A program made the position numbers and the translations under genes. Shown one piece after another: positions 35,002 to 46,724 of a stretch of 64,000 nt of DNA (position 1 is the stretch's first letter; each line of letters starts with the position of its first letter). A model generated the notes under the pieces. That model saw only the letters and a program-made list of their open reading frames with translations. It was not told where the DNA came from and ran no database searches. Source of the stretch: Brevipalpus yothersi (lineage: Eukaryota > Arthropoda > Arachnida > Trombidiformes > Tenuipalpidae); NCBI GenBank assembly GCA_003956705.1, contig QZCP01000290.1:203020-267019 (forward strand), written 5' to 3'.

Positions 35002-36622
35002 ATAGAGAGAAATAGAGAGAGAAAGAAAGAAAATGTAAACACCACCAACACACCAGGTATATACACTGAATAAGGAAACCTTCTTGATTTAGGATATCGT
35101 AGGTGTTGTTGTCGTCCTCTTCATTGATGGTTTAAGAGAAAGAGAAGCAAAAAAAAATTGGTTTCAAAAATGATGATCAACACTCACTCTCTTTCTCTCT
35201 CCTTCTTCCACTTTCGATGAATGATTTTTCAATGATCAAGAAAAGGGCATTTCTTCAACTAACCTTATAAGTAGAGAGGCATCATAATACGGGCATTTCG
35301 GTAGGTGTACATGGCTGGCTCAAGAACATGAGAATAAATTTTTTCGGCATTTTTTGTTGAACCAAAATTTGTTAAAACTTAAATTACTCTCTCTTTCTCA
35401 TTTCACTTGCTCTTCTCTCTCTCTCTTCTCTCTCTTTTTCTTGAAGCGCGCGAGAACAATGATAATGAGACAGGTGAAAATATAGTAACATTGAAGACTT
35501 TGCGATGTAGATCATAAAAACAAGAGTCAGGTAAAAGTAAGAGACTGGTTGAGAAGAGAGAGAGAGAGAGAAAAGAGGAACCGCCGAAATAAAATCTATA
35601 TGTAAACCAGTTTTTTGGAACTCTCCGAATAGATCAACCTCATGAAACCTCTTGAAACAAAAAGGCTTAGATTTTTACATAACTCTTCTACACACACACT
35701 CTCTCTCTTACTCTACCACTTTTCACGCAATCAGTGCCCTAACCATCAACAATCTATCTGATTTTTTGCCGGGCTGTTATACTATTTTAGCTGGTTCCTC
35801 TTCTCTCGCTCGATTTCATCTCCACACATAAATGACCGAAATTGTGTGTATGTCGGAAACGATTTGGTTTTTTTGTGTTCAACGGAAGGAGGGAAAAAAA
35901 TTTGAATATCAAAGAAAAAAAGATGCTAAGAGAGTTCGATTAATAATTGGAGTTAGAGAGAGAGCGAAAAAAAGAAAGAAATGAGCCAGTCAAGCTCCTG
36001 GAAGTTGGTAGTATTATTAAATCGATTTGGATCATCGATACTTGACTATTTATAAGGCGATTATCTGATCATCTTGAGAGTAGCTGACAATTTTTAGAGT
36101 ATTTAATAGCGGAGATTAGAAGAGTCTGTAGAAAGGGATGAGGAGCAAGAGAGAGAGAGAGAGAGATGATCCAATAATGGAAACAACTTGATAATAAGCG
36201 ACTGATTAGAACCTGTTTTGGATAGCTGATGAATGAATCATGTTCATCAAATACATACACACTAAAACACTTACACACACACACACACACTTGAGCACAC
36301 GTCCTGAAGAAGAAGGGTTTGGAAGATGATGAGCTGATGGCGGTGGCTTGTAATCCCTCGCTCTTTGTTTTTTCAGTAATAACTTTTACTCATAACTCTG
36401 AAGTTCACATAACATTTTCTTTTTCGATGAAAAAGCTAACTGTTGATTCAATCTCAAGTCCCAAGAGAGAGCGATAGAGAGAGATGCAATTCAGTCATTT
36501 GTCCCGTTTGGGAAGTTTATGAATGTTGTGTGTATGAGTATGTATGTACATGTGAGGGTGAGAAAACTGTTTCCACACTATTATTCGATTGACTCACACT
36601 CTTTTGATTTATTTTCTTCATC

Positions 36623-36626
<4 letters not shown>

Positions 36627-36671
<45 letters not shown>
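36627..36671. repeat. (CT)n microsatellite
   Basis: About 45 bp of pure TC/CT repeat. Confidence 0.96.
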
Positions 36672-36674
<3 letters not shown>

Positions 36675-38887
36675 TTTCTCTTTCTCTATCTCTTTCACTC
36701 GCTTGATTTGAAAATTATTTGTTTTTCTCATTGTTTTTGACAATTTTTGTGTGTCAATACTGAGGAAGGGGATTTTGTCCTGAAGTTATGAGAGAGAAAA
36801 ATTTTTCTTATGGAAAAGGAAATTTTCCACTTAAAGTGGTACAGTTTTGTTTGCTCCATTTCAGCAAGCTTTATCATTGTTCTAACGAAAATTCTGGGAT
36901 CTTTATGCGAATTTTTTTTCATCTACTAAGCCAACTATAAGTTCTTATCATACTGTTGAACCGAGACCATCAATGATGATTGAAGAGATGAGAGTGAATT
37001 ATATGACAAAAATTATCAACTGTGTACGATCGACCGAGACTATCGGTAGCTCAAAATCTGAATATTAGACATCTTTTGAGGATTTTCTCCGATTCTTCTT
37101 CATGATTTGCAAAATGATGCTCTCCTCATCTCGATTCTTCCCCTGTCAAAGATCCTGAAAGATTGAGTATACAGTGTATAGATTGAATGTTGCAATCTTA
37201 TTCCCTTTTGGCGCGTAACTTTTTTTCGAGAGAGAGAGAAAGAGAACTTGAATTGGGTTATCCATTATTATTATTATGAATTTTTGATACCTCTCTCATC
37301 CTATTCATCGATCAAAGGATTAAATTGAGAGGGTAGAAAATTGAAGAATAAATAATAAAAGAAAACTGTAGACTCGACGAATGAGGCTGTATTGCAGATT
37401 TGATTGATTTTTGCAACAGATACATGTTAATCAATTTTATCTTGAAACAGATCTGCTAAAGAGTCAACGATTCTTCTTCTTCTTTGAACACCAAAAAGAG
37501 AATATAACTGTAATTAGTGTTGGTGTGTGAGCTAGTGAGCCAGGAAATATTGTTGTTGTATAGTTTTAAACAGGCAATCAAATGATCCGTAGTAATTGTA
37601 TCCACATTACTTGGATGTGATTGAGATCCATTGCTAATTGTTCAACACACATCATTATCACGTATTAAAGACCTAACTGTTCGATGGAGCTTCCATTCAT
37701 TGGAGCTTTCCAGAATACCTTACACCAGACTGATAAGTTTGTGCTCTCATTTGGAAGATGATATAAATTGTGATTCAATTAGAACTTGCTCGTATCAATC
37801 GAAATAGTGACTGAAATGGATTAAAATTTTTTTTCTTTTTTCTTTTCAATTTCATTTTGATACATTCCTTTTTCCAATCGATCATATCCGAGCACTCTGA
37901 GAATTGATCAAAATAAAAGTCCAGATAATTTCGAAAGCTCATCAAATTAAATGTATATTGAATTTAATATCAGGAAGAGAAATCACCAGATAGCCGCTGG
38001 TCACTGGAGTGGTTAGATAATCTGTGAAGAATTCTGTGTGTTCCTAATGAAACCGATACCTCGAGTGATGCAATCATAGTGATCTCATTTTTTCTCTCAC
38101 ACAGGAAACAGTCAGCAGTGGAATGCTAGTAATTTTTTTTCTGCCGAGAAAAGCAATAAAATGAGGCGAAAATAAGATAGCGAGTAATGCTGAAAATGAG
38201 ATGGATTCCCTTGCCTTCTCTCGATGGTCCAATTCATCATCTACACAGTACACACAATATACGTACTTATACATACAATCGTCATTAGGCTTTTTGCATG
38301 AGGAAAAAATTTATGGTTGCGAAAACATCGCAGCTCCTCCTCAAACATTCCACGCATTTTCGGTGAAGGTAGAACACATAGAGAAAGAGAGAGAGAGAGA
38401 GAGATTTTTACCAGAGAGAAAAGGATTCTGATGCTCTCTTCCTGACCTCACTCACTTAACCATATACACTTCTTCCAGGATATTCCTTTGGTGTACTGAA
38501 TTTTTTCCACTGTTTGGGTGACTATTGACATTCAATGTGTAAGTGTTACTAAAATTCACTGGATGTGTGTTGATCATTTTTGATTATCTGTGGGAAAATC
38601 AGTGGGTGCTTATCTTCGAAATTCATCATAGTCAACAATCATTCTCACATGTTTTCAGTGATCATCGGATCTTCGATTACATCATAAGAATATTGAAGTG
38701 ATTTCAATCTGATGAAAGTGGAATAATATAAAGACTGCCAGTATTCCTCTTGAATCAAATTTTTCTTGTTGCCTCTAGCTTTGCCTATGCAATTAGTGTT
38801 TGAATTAATTCATCGATTAAAAATTTTTCAAATTCGAATTGGTTGAAAATCCATTGATAACTGTAATAATAATATAAAATTTTCACA

Positions 38888-40812
38888 ATGCTATCATATT
38901 ATCGCAAATGGCGTCGAGACAATAGTGAGCTACTACACAATAGTGATCCACATGATGTTGAATCAAAATTGAGAAAATTGAAGCAAATCATCCAAACAGT
39001 TCAACCGGGCTATACAAGCTCCGAAATTCTTGGCTCGAGCTTTTTCCATCGAAATTATTCACGAATTCCAAGTCTAGATAGACGTGATCTCGGTGTCAGT
39101 TGTGATGAAGTCTTCAATCATCTCTATGTAGGCGACGAGTAAGTATATTTAAATAAATACCTTCAAAAATATTTCTAGATTCATTTTTGTTTTTGGTTCG
39201 AAATCGAATGCATGTTTGGCCTGACCTGTCAGAACAAGGTTGGATTCCTCCTCTTAGTCGAGGTTTCATGTGGGAGAAAGAGAGAGAAAGAGAAAGAGAA
39301 AGAAAGCTTGTTGAGAGGCAAGTATTCTCCAAGGTCTCGATACTCAATTTATCTTTTCTCAACATTCATAAATGTCAATCAACAATTTCTGTGGGAATAA
39401 ACAATGGAAACTAGATCTTGTTAGTATTGAATTGCTCCACAATCAGCTTTGTGGTACCATAAACACTGAATAAATTGTCATCCAGGAAGCCTTAAAGTCA
39501 TACGATTTGTATTTCAATCGTTAAATATTTGGTGGATGAAATACAAATCCAATTACTTTCAACCAAAATTCTACCTCAACTTGGTTTTCATATTAACGAT
39601 GATCTTATCATCTTATGATTCAAAAATATCCAATAAATCAGAACATAAATCTTGCCTTATCGAAATGAAGAATGAATGTGAGGCTCTCACTATCAATCGA
39701 AGAAATATCTGATAGCCTTTGGTTATACAGATTTTTTTTCCAGCTATATTTCATCAGATTGATGATTTTTTCCTTTAGCCACTCAATTGTGAATCTATTC
39801 AACGAATGGCCCATCAATTTAACCTTTGGGGCTTGATAGAGCAGATTTTTCTTTTTTAATGAGGGATTAGAATCGTATATTTTTTCATTTTGAAATCTCT
39901 TTTTCTCCTATTTATTTTCATCCACAAGAGCTTAGCATACTCTAAAGAGACAAGATTAGAGACAGATTCATTCGTTTGATTGAGCAATTCGGATTATACA
40001 TGATATGTGTATGAGTATAATAATAATAATACCAGAAGGGAAACAAACAGATACAGATTATATTTACCTAAAAAAAGTGAATGTAAAGAATAGATTCCAG
40101 CTTACAGATATGAATAAGAAATCGATAATCGATTTGGTCGATATCTGTCAATCTTATTGGGTTCATTTTTGTTCCACAAAAATGTTTCTCATCATGAAGA
40201 TTGAAAGTATTCTTTATCAGAATGTCAGCATGAATTCTTCGATTCGAAGATTAATACATCATCATGTTAACTATCATAATCCTTCATGATACCTTTCTAC
40301 GATGTTTGATTTATTCGATTTGATCAAATTTGAATCTCAATTCGAAACGATGATTTTCTTCTTCCGATTTTTTTTCTCACAGAGCCTCAGCACGAAACAA
40401 GAATTATCTCCGTTTGGTTGGTATAACTCATATCATCAATACGGCTGAAGGGATCAATTTTGCTCAGATCAACACAGGTGCCCATTATTATCGAGATCTT
40501 AACATCAAATATATGGGTCTCAATTTGATGGACATTGAATCAGCTCGAATATCAATACACTTCTCGGAAACAGCTGATTTCATTGAACAGGCCATTAATG
40601 GCGGTGGTCGAGTATTGGTACACTGTTACATGGGAATGAGTCGATCGGCAACAATAGCATTAGCTTATTTGATGATAAAAAAAGGTATGACCGCTGAGGA
40701 AGCCTTGAAAACTGTCCGTCGAAATCGTGGTGTACGTCCCAATGATGGCTTCCTTAGGCAATTGATCGATTTGGAACTTCGTCTTCGAACTTCCGGCAGC
40801 TTATTGCGATGA
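38888..40812 (+). CDS. Atypical dual-specificity protein phosphatase (DUSP3/13/26 type)
   Basis: Exons join(38888..39138, 40383..40812), 226 residues; the intron is 1244 bp, long for this window, and splits the Glu codon of VGDE. Catalytic signature HCYMGMSRSA holds the nucleophile Cys165 and Arg171; the general acid is probably Asp134 in GLNLMDIE. DEVFNHLYVGDEASARN and LVGITHIINTAEG are standard for small MAPK-phosphatase-like DUSPs without a CH2 domain. NRGVRPNDGFLRQLIDLE is the usual C-terminal block. The 70 residues before the domain are basic and family-typical in length. The exact subfamily is not clear. Confidence 0.92.
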
Positions 40813-41430
40813 ATGATGAACGTGAAGACAGAAAATTTTCTAGCTTTTCGAATATTACTGAAGCTAACTGTAATCCTTCCATTAAATCGTGAGTTATGGA
40901 ATGGATCGAAATTCCTTCTACCCAAGTTTGAACTTGTTGACACAATAACCCACCGGTAATGTTTCTTTCGATGAATTTCTTTTTATTTCCTGCTTACACA
41001 TTTCTGATATTATTGAATCGGTTATGAGAGGTTTGTTAAATGATGAAGACTAATCAATTAGGATCATTAATGAAATTCACAGCAAAGTTGATTGTAAGTA
41101 TGTACCTAAAATAAGTGTTTGATAGGTGACAGATGAGTCTCACTCTTTCTATAAGGCTTATACCCTTTACATGCAAAAATTCAATATGTGGTACTATTAT
41201 AATAGAAATATAATGATGTCAATGATAATCGTCCAATCTCCTCCACCATTTATAAATGATCTTCTTGATTTTCCACTGATGAACATTTTTTTTGACTCTC
41301 GAAAGAAAAAGAAGCTGTTTATACACACCTATATACATGAACTTATCATACTAAAGAAGCGAATCATGGAAAGTTACTGTAATAAACTGAATTAAAAAAT
41401 TAGAGAAAAATTTGCTGGAAAAATTCGTTA
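40813..41430. other. Convergent intergenic, 0.6 kb
   Basis: Between the phosphatase 3' end and the unrecognised minus-strand gene. AT-rich, no further gene seen. Confidence 0.45.
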
Positions 41431-42364
41431 TTAAAAATGAACCATTTTTATGAATAAATTCCCAATAAAAATCTTCACAATCTTTTCCAAATATTTTCTC
41501 TCTTCCAAAATTTTTTCCTTCATCAACTTGGCTCGGCTCATGGCGGACTGGCAAGAAAAACATCCAGAATGATTTATTTCGAGGATGTATTCATCGAATA
41601 TCTTTGATAAAAATCTTGATTCGGTCCAATAATCTAGTGTGAGCAAATCGTGAGTTGTCAAGTTTACGTTGACAATGTCACTAGAAACCAACTTGGCTAA
41701 GATGTGTCTATCAACAAAGCTATTTATGGAACACATTAAATTAGGGAAAAGACATGAGCTCGTGATCATGGTGAGAGATAGGCAAAATTCTCCCAAAAGT
41801 ACCAATTGTTGATCGACGGAGCACATTTTGTATCTACAATTCCTCATTCCTAGATACTTACCTTGGAACTTAGCCCGCTCGATCTTCCAAACACAGCACA
41901 CTGGCAATGCATTCATTGAGCACAAATTTCCCCAGAGAATGAGGGGATAATTGAGTGATATTTCTATTACATTGGAACATAATAGAGTTTTCTACTCTAA
42001 AGGATTCAAAACAATGAGAACAATATCCTTTCATGAATGTTGGATGTAAGTTTGGCCTTCCTTTCCTGAGCTGAGCGAATATTTTCGCTCCAGGCTCATC
42101 GATACTCGCTACTGGCCTCAAATGAGGTTTCAAAAATTTGAGTAGGAAGATAGGCTCTCGGAGATGATTGAGTTTAGGGTTTTTCATCAATGAAATCAGT
42201 TGAAAACATAATTGTTTTGCGGAGGCACAGAGAATGCCCATTGAAATCGAGTGAAACAGTCTTATGAATATATTTTCGAGCTTTTCTGATCCCTGTAAAT
42301 AGAGCCAAAAAATTGTTGAGCCAACTCTTGGTTTACAGCCAACAGAGTTTTGCTGGTTATTCAT
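41431..42364 (-). CDS. Unrecognised cysteine-containing protein, frame-interrupted
   Basis: Two overlapping open stretches on the minus strand, 42364-41870 and 41925-41431, differ by one base in frame. The first contains LREPIFLLKFLKPHLRPVAS and a CSHC pair; the second a CFSC pair followed by a charged helix (RAKLMKEKILEERKYLEKIVK). A good acceptor (TTTACAG, about 42295) precedes the first, and a strong donor (AAG/GTAAGTAT, about 41862) lies in the second frame. I found no intron that joins the two stretches cleanly, because the obvious donor lies after an in-frame TAA of the first frame. Either exon choice is subtler than I can resolve, or a single-base change has broken the gene. No family is recognised. 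Confidence 0.4.
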
Positions 42365-42582
42365 AAGACCAAAATCTTCAGCCTCTAAGTCTTAAGACAA
42401 CATTTTCTGAAGAATTCCATGGATCTGCCATGATTATCACCAGAACCAATGTGAAAGCATTCCAGTAGACTGTTGGATTAGCCAATAAAACTGATTTGCA
42501 ATCGGTAAAAAAATGAGAGAAAAAGGCAAAAAGATGATGAGTTACTGGGTAATTGAGATGAGATGAAAAAAATTCAATTTAT
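42365..42582. other. Short intergenic gap
   Basis: About 0.2 kb between the unrecognised gene and the NVL 3' end. Nothing coding seen. Confidence 0.4.
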
Positions 42583-44744
42583 TCACACACTCTGCTCCAA
42601 CTTGTGAGCAGATTTAAGATAAAAGGATAATTGTGCATCTGTAACGGAAGCTCCTCGCTCTCTGAGAGCAGCTTCTATGTGATGCGATCGGATAGAAAAT
42701 TGACTGGCATTCAAATTTCCATGTAAGGAATCATACATTTCTATTGTGGCTATTGAATGCGCTCTCTCAACCAAGCCCCTGAGATCAGCTCCAGAGAAGT
42801 TTTTCAGACGAGAGTCATGAGATAACGCATACAGATCGACTTCACGGGACAGTGGAGGCCTACCATTCTATGGAGAAAGCAAAATGAGCTATTCAATACC
42901 ATCGTGGTGGAAATATCACTGAATGATAATGAACGAGAGATTCTCTAACAGCTACAATCAAGTTACAAGTTACTCACCCGTGTTATCGTTTTGAGAATTT
43001 CTAATTTCGCTTCAGGACTCGGTATACCAACATATATAATGGTGTCGAATCTTCCAGGACGCAGTAAGGCAGAATCCAAGACGTCTAATCGATTAGTCGT
43101 GGCTAAAACTTTGCATGATTGATTATCAAAACCATCCATCTCGGTTAACAATTGACTAAGTACACTTTGGGTAACGTTCGATTTCTGGAATCAGAGAGAA
43201 GAATAAAAACGAGATTTAGTTGATGATCAGCTCATGGTTACAATTCTCACCTCTGATGAGGAACGCTCAGCACAAAGAGCATCAATCTCATCAAAAAATA
43301 TAACACAAGGCTTAGCTTTGGCTGCCCGCTCAAAAATCGATCTGATGCGTCTCTCCGATTCGCCAACATACATGTTGAGTATTTCTGGGCCTTTCACAGA
43401 GATAAAATTTATACCTCCTTCATTGGCTAATGCCTTTGCTATGGATGTTTTTCCACAGCCAGGAGGTCCATGCATCAATATACCACATGATTTTTCCCAC
43501 AAAGTTGATGCCATGAAAGCAGAATACTTGACCGGAAAAAGGATGGAAGTCAAGAGCTTCTTCCGAATTAGCTCACAAGCACCGATATCATCCCATGTAA
43601 CAGGTGGAATGGATGCGAAACCATCTCTCTTGAGCGATGGTTTGATGTGTTTGAAAGCGGTGATGAAATCTTGGCGAGTAACTTCCATGATTTGAGATGT
43701 TGATGGATTCTCTGGATCATTTTGAACTTGATCCCCAGAAGAAACGTCCATGGAATCTTCATTCTTGCAAGCATTCATCGCTGTCAAACGTTCGACTGCT
43801 AATAAACCAGCCTCTTCTACAAGTTCGCGCAAATCTGCACCAACATAACCAGGACTCATGAAACCTAGTTCATTAAAATCTACATCAGAGGAAACTTTGA
43901 TTTTTGTACACAGAACCCTCAATATATCAGCTCGAGCCTTGTCGTTGGGAACATCAATTTCGATTCTCTTGTTAAACCTAGCAGCCATCAAAAAATCAGA
44001 GTCTACCATTTCAACTCTATTTGTAACGCCAATAAGAATGATATCGTCATAATCTTGATTGTTGAATTCTTCCAAATTGTCAATAAGATGATCAATCAAT
44101 TTTTCTCGTTCAACATTACGATTATCATCACGTTTGGGGGCAAATTTCTCCAGTTTGTCCATAACTATTATACACGGGCCAAGACTTTTGGCATAGTTGA
44201 GTAGATTGGTAAAAGCTGTGTCAACTTCACTAGGACCTCCAGATGTTAGTCTGGCGAGGGTACATTTGAGAGATGGATAACTTGAATGATTTATTAATGC
44301 CTCCACTAATTTGCTTTTGCCAACACCTGAGACACCAGATATGAGGAGACGTTTTCTTGAGGAAAATCCCAAATTCTTGAGACATTGTCCACGCTTCCCC
44401 TCTGGATCTAAGTAAGTTCTGCAATCTTCGATGATATCGTCCATACCACCCAAGTCATCAAAATGACCTTTTGGATCATAAGAATAGCGATCTTTGATAC
44501 GAATTTTCTTTTTTAATAACTTATCGATCTCTTTATTGGCCTCAATTTCTTCACTCTCTTCCTTACTATTGGCTTTATTGACCACAGGAGTACTTTCTTT
44601 GTTACTGTTGTTCATATACAACTTGTTAAGACTTTTGTTCAAAGAATTTGTATTCGGATGATCCTCTGCCTCTGAATCTGATCCAGCACTTTTTACTCCT
44701 TGACTTGGACGTTTTCTTTTCTTCTTGGTGGTTGATCTGGACAT
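42583..44744 (-). CDS. NVL: NVL-like AAA-ATPase (nuclear VCP-like)
   Basis: Nucleolar tandem AAA-ATPase (yeast Rix7) that remodels pre-60S ribosomal particles. Exons complement(42583..42867, 42978..43184, 43251..44744), 661 residues (human 856). The N-terminus is basic (KKKRKRPSQ), as for a nuclear protein. D1: Walker A reads GVSGVGKS (137-144) and Walker B IIVMDK (192-197), so the catalytic Glu is Lys197; the arginine-finger segment AARFNKR is also altered. D2: GPPGCGKT (426-433), VIFFDEID (Glu486), sensor ATTNR and LLRPGRFD are intact. WDDIGA before D2 and FSGADLRGLV after it are typical. Both introns are phase 0. D2 is therefore the probable motor and D1 probably inactive. Head-to-head with PDCD2L. 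Confidence 0.92.
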
Positions 44745-45191
44745 CGTGAGGAGTGGAGGTACTCAATTAACAACAAACAATTATTCACCTAAACAATATA
44801 CAGAGAATCTAAAAGAGCTCTTGAACACATGAAAAGAATAACACAACTACTCAGATCACGATTATTCACTCCACACTAAATAACACATCATATTGGTCCC
44901 ATGTTCACCCATTTGAGGTAGGAATACCCTCTAAAAATCAAAAATATTTTTTCAAATTGGAATATTCAAAATGAACAGATAGCATTCCAAGCTCCAAAGT
45001 ATACACAAACAAAATTCAAAAAGATGCTCTCGGAAGCAGACCGGCCATGCGAGAATGTTTACATCATCACAAAACCACGTGGATTTGGATCTGCATCACT
45101 TGGGTGTGCATCACTTGCATGGTGCGGATGTTGTAGTCTAGTAGGAGTGATTGAAGGAGGATAATTTTAATGATTTTCGTTAAGTTTAGCC
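44745..45191. promoter_or_regulatory. Putative bidirectional promoter, NVL / PDCD2L
   Basis: 447 bp separates the start codons of two divergently transcribed genes. No TATA box stands out at either end. Both products act in ribosome production, so shared control is plausible. Confidence 0.5.
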
Positions 45192-46223
45192 ATGGCTAGT
45201 AGTAGTAGAATGGAGGCGAAAAAAACCCCTGTGTACATTGGTTTTTCGGAAAGTTTAATAAAAAATCCTGATAATATTGATTGGACAGTGAACAAGATTG
45301 GTGGTGTACCAGTGTTTTCACCCCTCATTCCCGATGATTGTCTGACAAAGCTTGTGGATAATGATCTAGTGTGTTCAAAGTGTCAAGATACATGTCTATT
45401 TTTAGGTCAAATAATATCACCGGTGGATGACAAGCGAGTCGATCGTGTTCTGTACTTCTTTGCCTGCCAGCGCAATAAATGTGATTACTTTGTTATTGTT
45501 CGGTGTGTCACACAATCGGCCAGCAAATCATCAGATGATGGTAATCCAGTGAAAGAATGCATGGAGAATGATATCAGTAATGGTAGCGATGATGAAGATT
45601 ATGTCTGGTCTGATGATAGTGAAGACGATGAATTAGGAAATTCTGACAATATCTCCATCCTGGGACCACCGAAACAGCTTCCAACTGAAAAGTTAAAACA
45701 AATTGCCATTTTTAAACCATTCTATATTGGTATTGATGATGAAGAGGATCTTGAGAAAGAGAGAAAATCAACCCAACAAACTAGTGATCTTTCAAAAGAG
45801 ATGCCCCTAATCGAGCCTGGAGGTGATGAACAGTATGAAAATGTTGAGCTTCAAACAGTCTTCAAAGGTGATCGTGCTAGCTATAAATTCCATAAAAAAT
45901 TGAGAGATTATCCCGATCAATTGATTCGCTATTCATGGCAAGGCCAGCCAATTTTCAACAAATCAGATTGTCAAGTGAATCCAGCGGCTTGTGACCATTG
46001 TGGCAGCATCAGAAACTTTGAGTGTCAACTAATGCCAGGTCTTATACCTGGACTGAAACCGTTTTCTTCTTCTCAAAAGACATCGAATCTGTTGGATTTC
46101 GAAACTGTTTTGATATATTCTTGCTCTAGTAATTGTATCGATTCTCAGATTAATCTTGAACAATGTTTTATATTGAAAGAACCAGAGGACGATATGCTGG
46201 AGGAATTTTTGTCGAGAAAATGA
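45192..46223 (+). CDS. PDCD2L: PDCD2L-like protein
   Basis: Intronless, 343 residues (human PDCD2L 358). PDCD2-family proteins are known as chaperones of ribosomal protein uS5 (RPS2) in 40S assembly. Seen here: the N-terminal GFSESLI..NKIGGVPVF block, a zinc-binding CSKCQD..CLFLGQI pair with FACQRNKCDYF, an acidic middle (DDEDYVWSDDSEDDE), and the C-terminal domain FHKKLRDYPDQLIRYSWQGQPI, CDHCGSIRNFECQLMP and a CSSNC pair. Start: MASSSR at 45192; a second Met six codons in is possible. An AATAAA follows 45 bp after the stop. Confidence 0.93.
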   Translation: MASSSRMEAKKTPVYIGFSESLIKNPDNIDWTVNKIGGVPVFSPLIPDDCLTKLVDNDLVCSKCQDTCLFLGQIISPVDDKRVDRVLYFFACQRNKCDYFVIVRCVTQSASKSSDDGNPVKECMENDISNGSDDEDYVWSDDSEDDELGNSDNISILGPPKQLPTEKLKQIAIFKPFYIGIDDEEDLEKERKSTQQTSDLSKEMPLIEPGGDEQYENVELQTVFKGDRASYKFHKKLRDYPDQLIRYSWQGQPIFNKSDCQVNPAACDHCGSIRNFECQLMPGLIPGLKPFSSSQKTSNLLDFETVLIYSCSSNCIDSQINLEQCFILKEPEDDMLEEFLSRK

Positions 46224-46724
46224 ATTCAAACCTCTTAGGATGTCATTTGATACTTGAATATTCTGCTAATAAAAAAGTAACCATTTATCAATTCATTCTC
46301 TTTCGATGAGAAGCTACATGACTCAAAGGACTTATAGGAGAAGGGTCTTTACTCATAAGAGACTTTTCATTCCGTTCTTCTGATAGCTCAATGCGAAATC
46401 ATTATGACTTGATTGTATCATGATTCAAAAAGGCATATTTATTACCATAAGAGGTAGATATTCACAAAATTTCTGTAGAAAGTAGTGAGTTTTATTTGAC
46501 AATCCTCACTCATCGTATAAATATTATCTATTAAATGAAACGAAAAGGTGAATGAGATCAGTTTTTGACGCGACAATGAATGATGACGATGGGCTAAATC
46601 AATGCTTTGGAAGCAAAGTACGAATGAGGTGATGATGGGTTTCACTAAAAAAATGATGAATATCAGGATAAGAACCCATGATAGAAATGTGATCTTTAAA
46701 TTATTCCTTGGAAAGGATATTAAT
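46224..46724. other. Convergent intergenic, 0.5 kb
   Basis: 3' UTRs of PDCD2L and the TMEM130-like gene. No other gene. Confidence 0.45.
46268..46273 (+). terminator. Poly(A) signal AATAAA for PDCD2L
   Basis: Canonical hexamer 45 bp after the PDCD2L stop. Confidence 0.55.

Larger units (their letters stand above)
34919..38887. other. 4-kb region without a supported gene
   Basis: Divergent spacer between the large low-complexity gene and the phosphatase gene, the longest gene-free stretch here. It contains a GTTAC tandem (34982-35001), CA runs near 36275, the (CT)n tract at 36627-36671, and many short GA/CT patches. It may include 5' UTR exons or promoters of both neighbours. No coding frame looks real. 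Confidence 0.5.
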
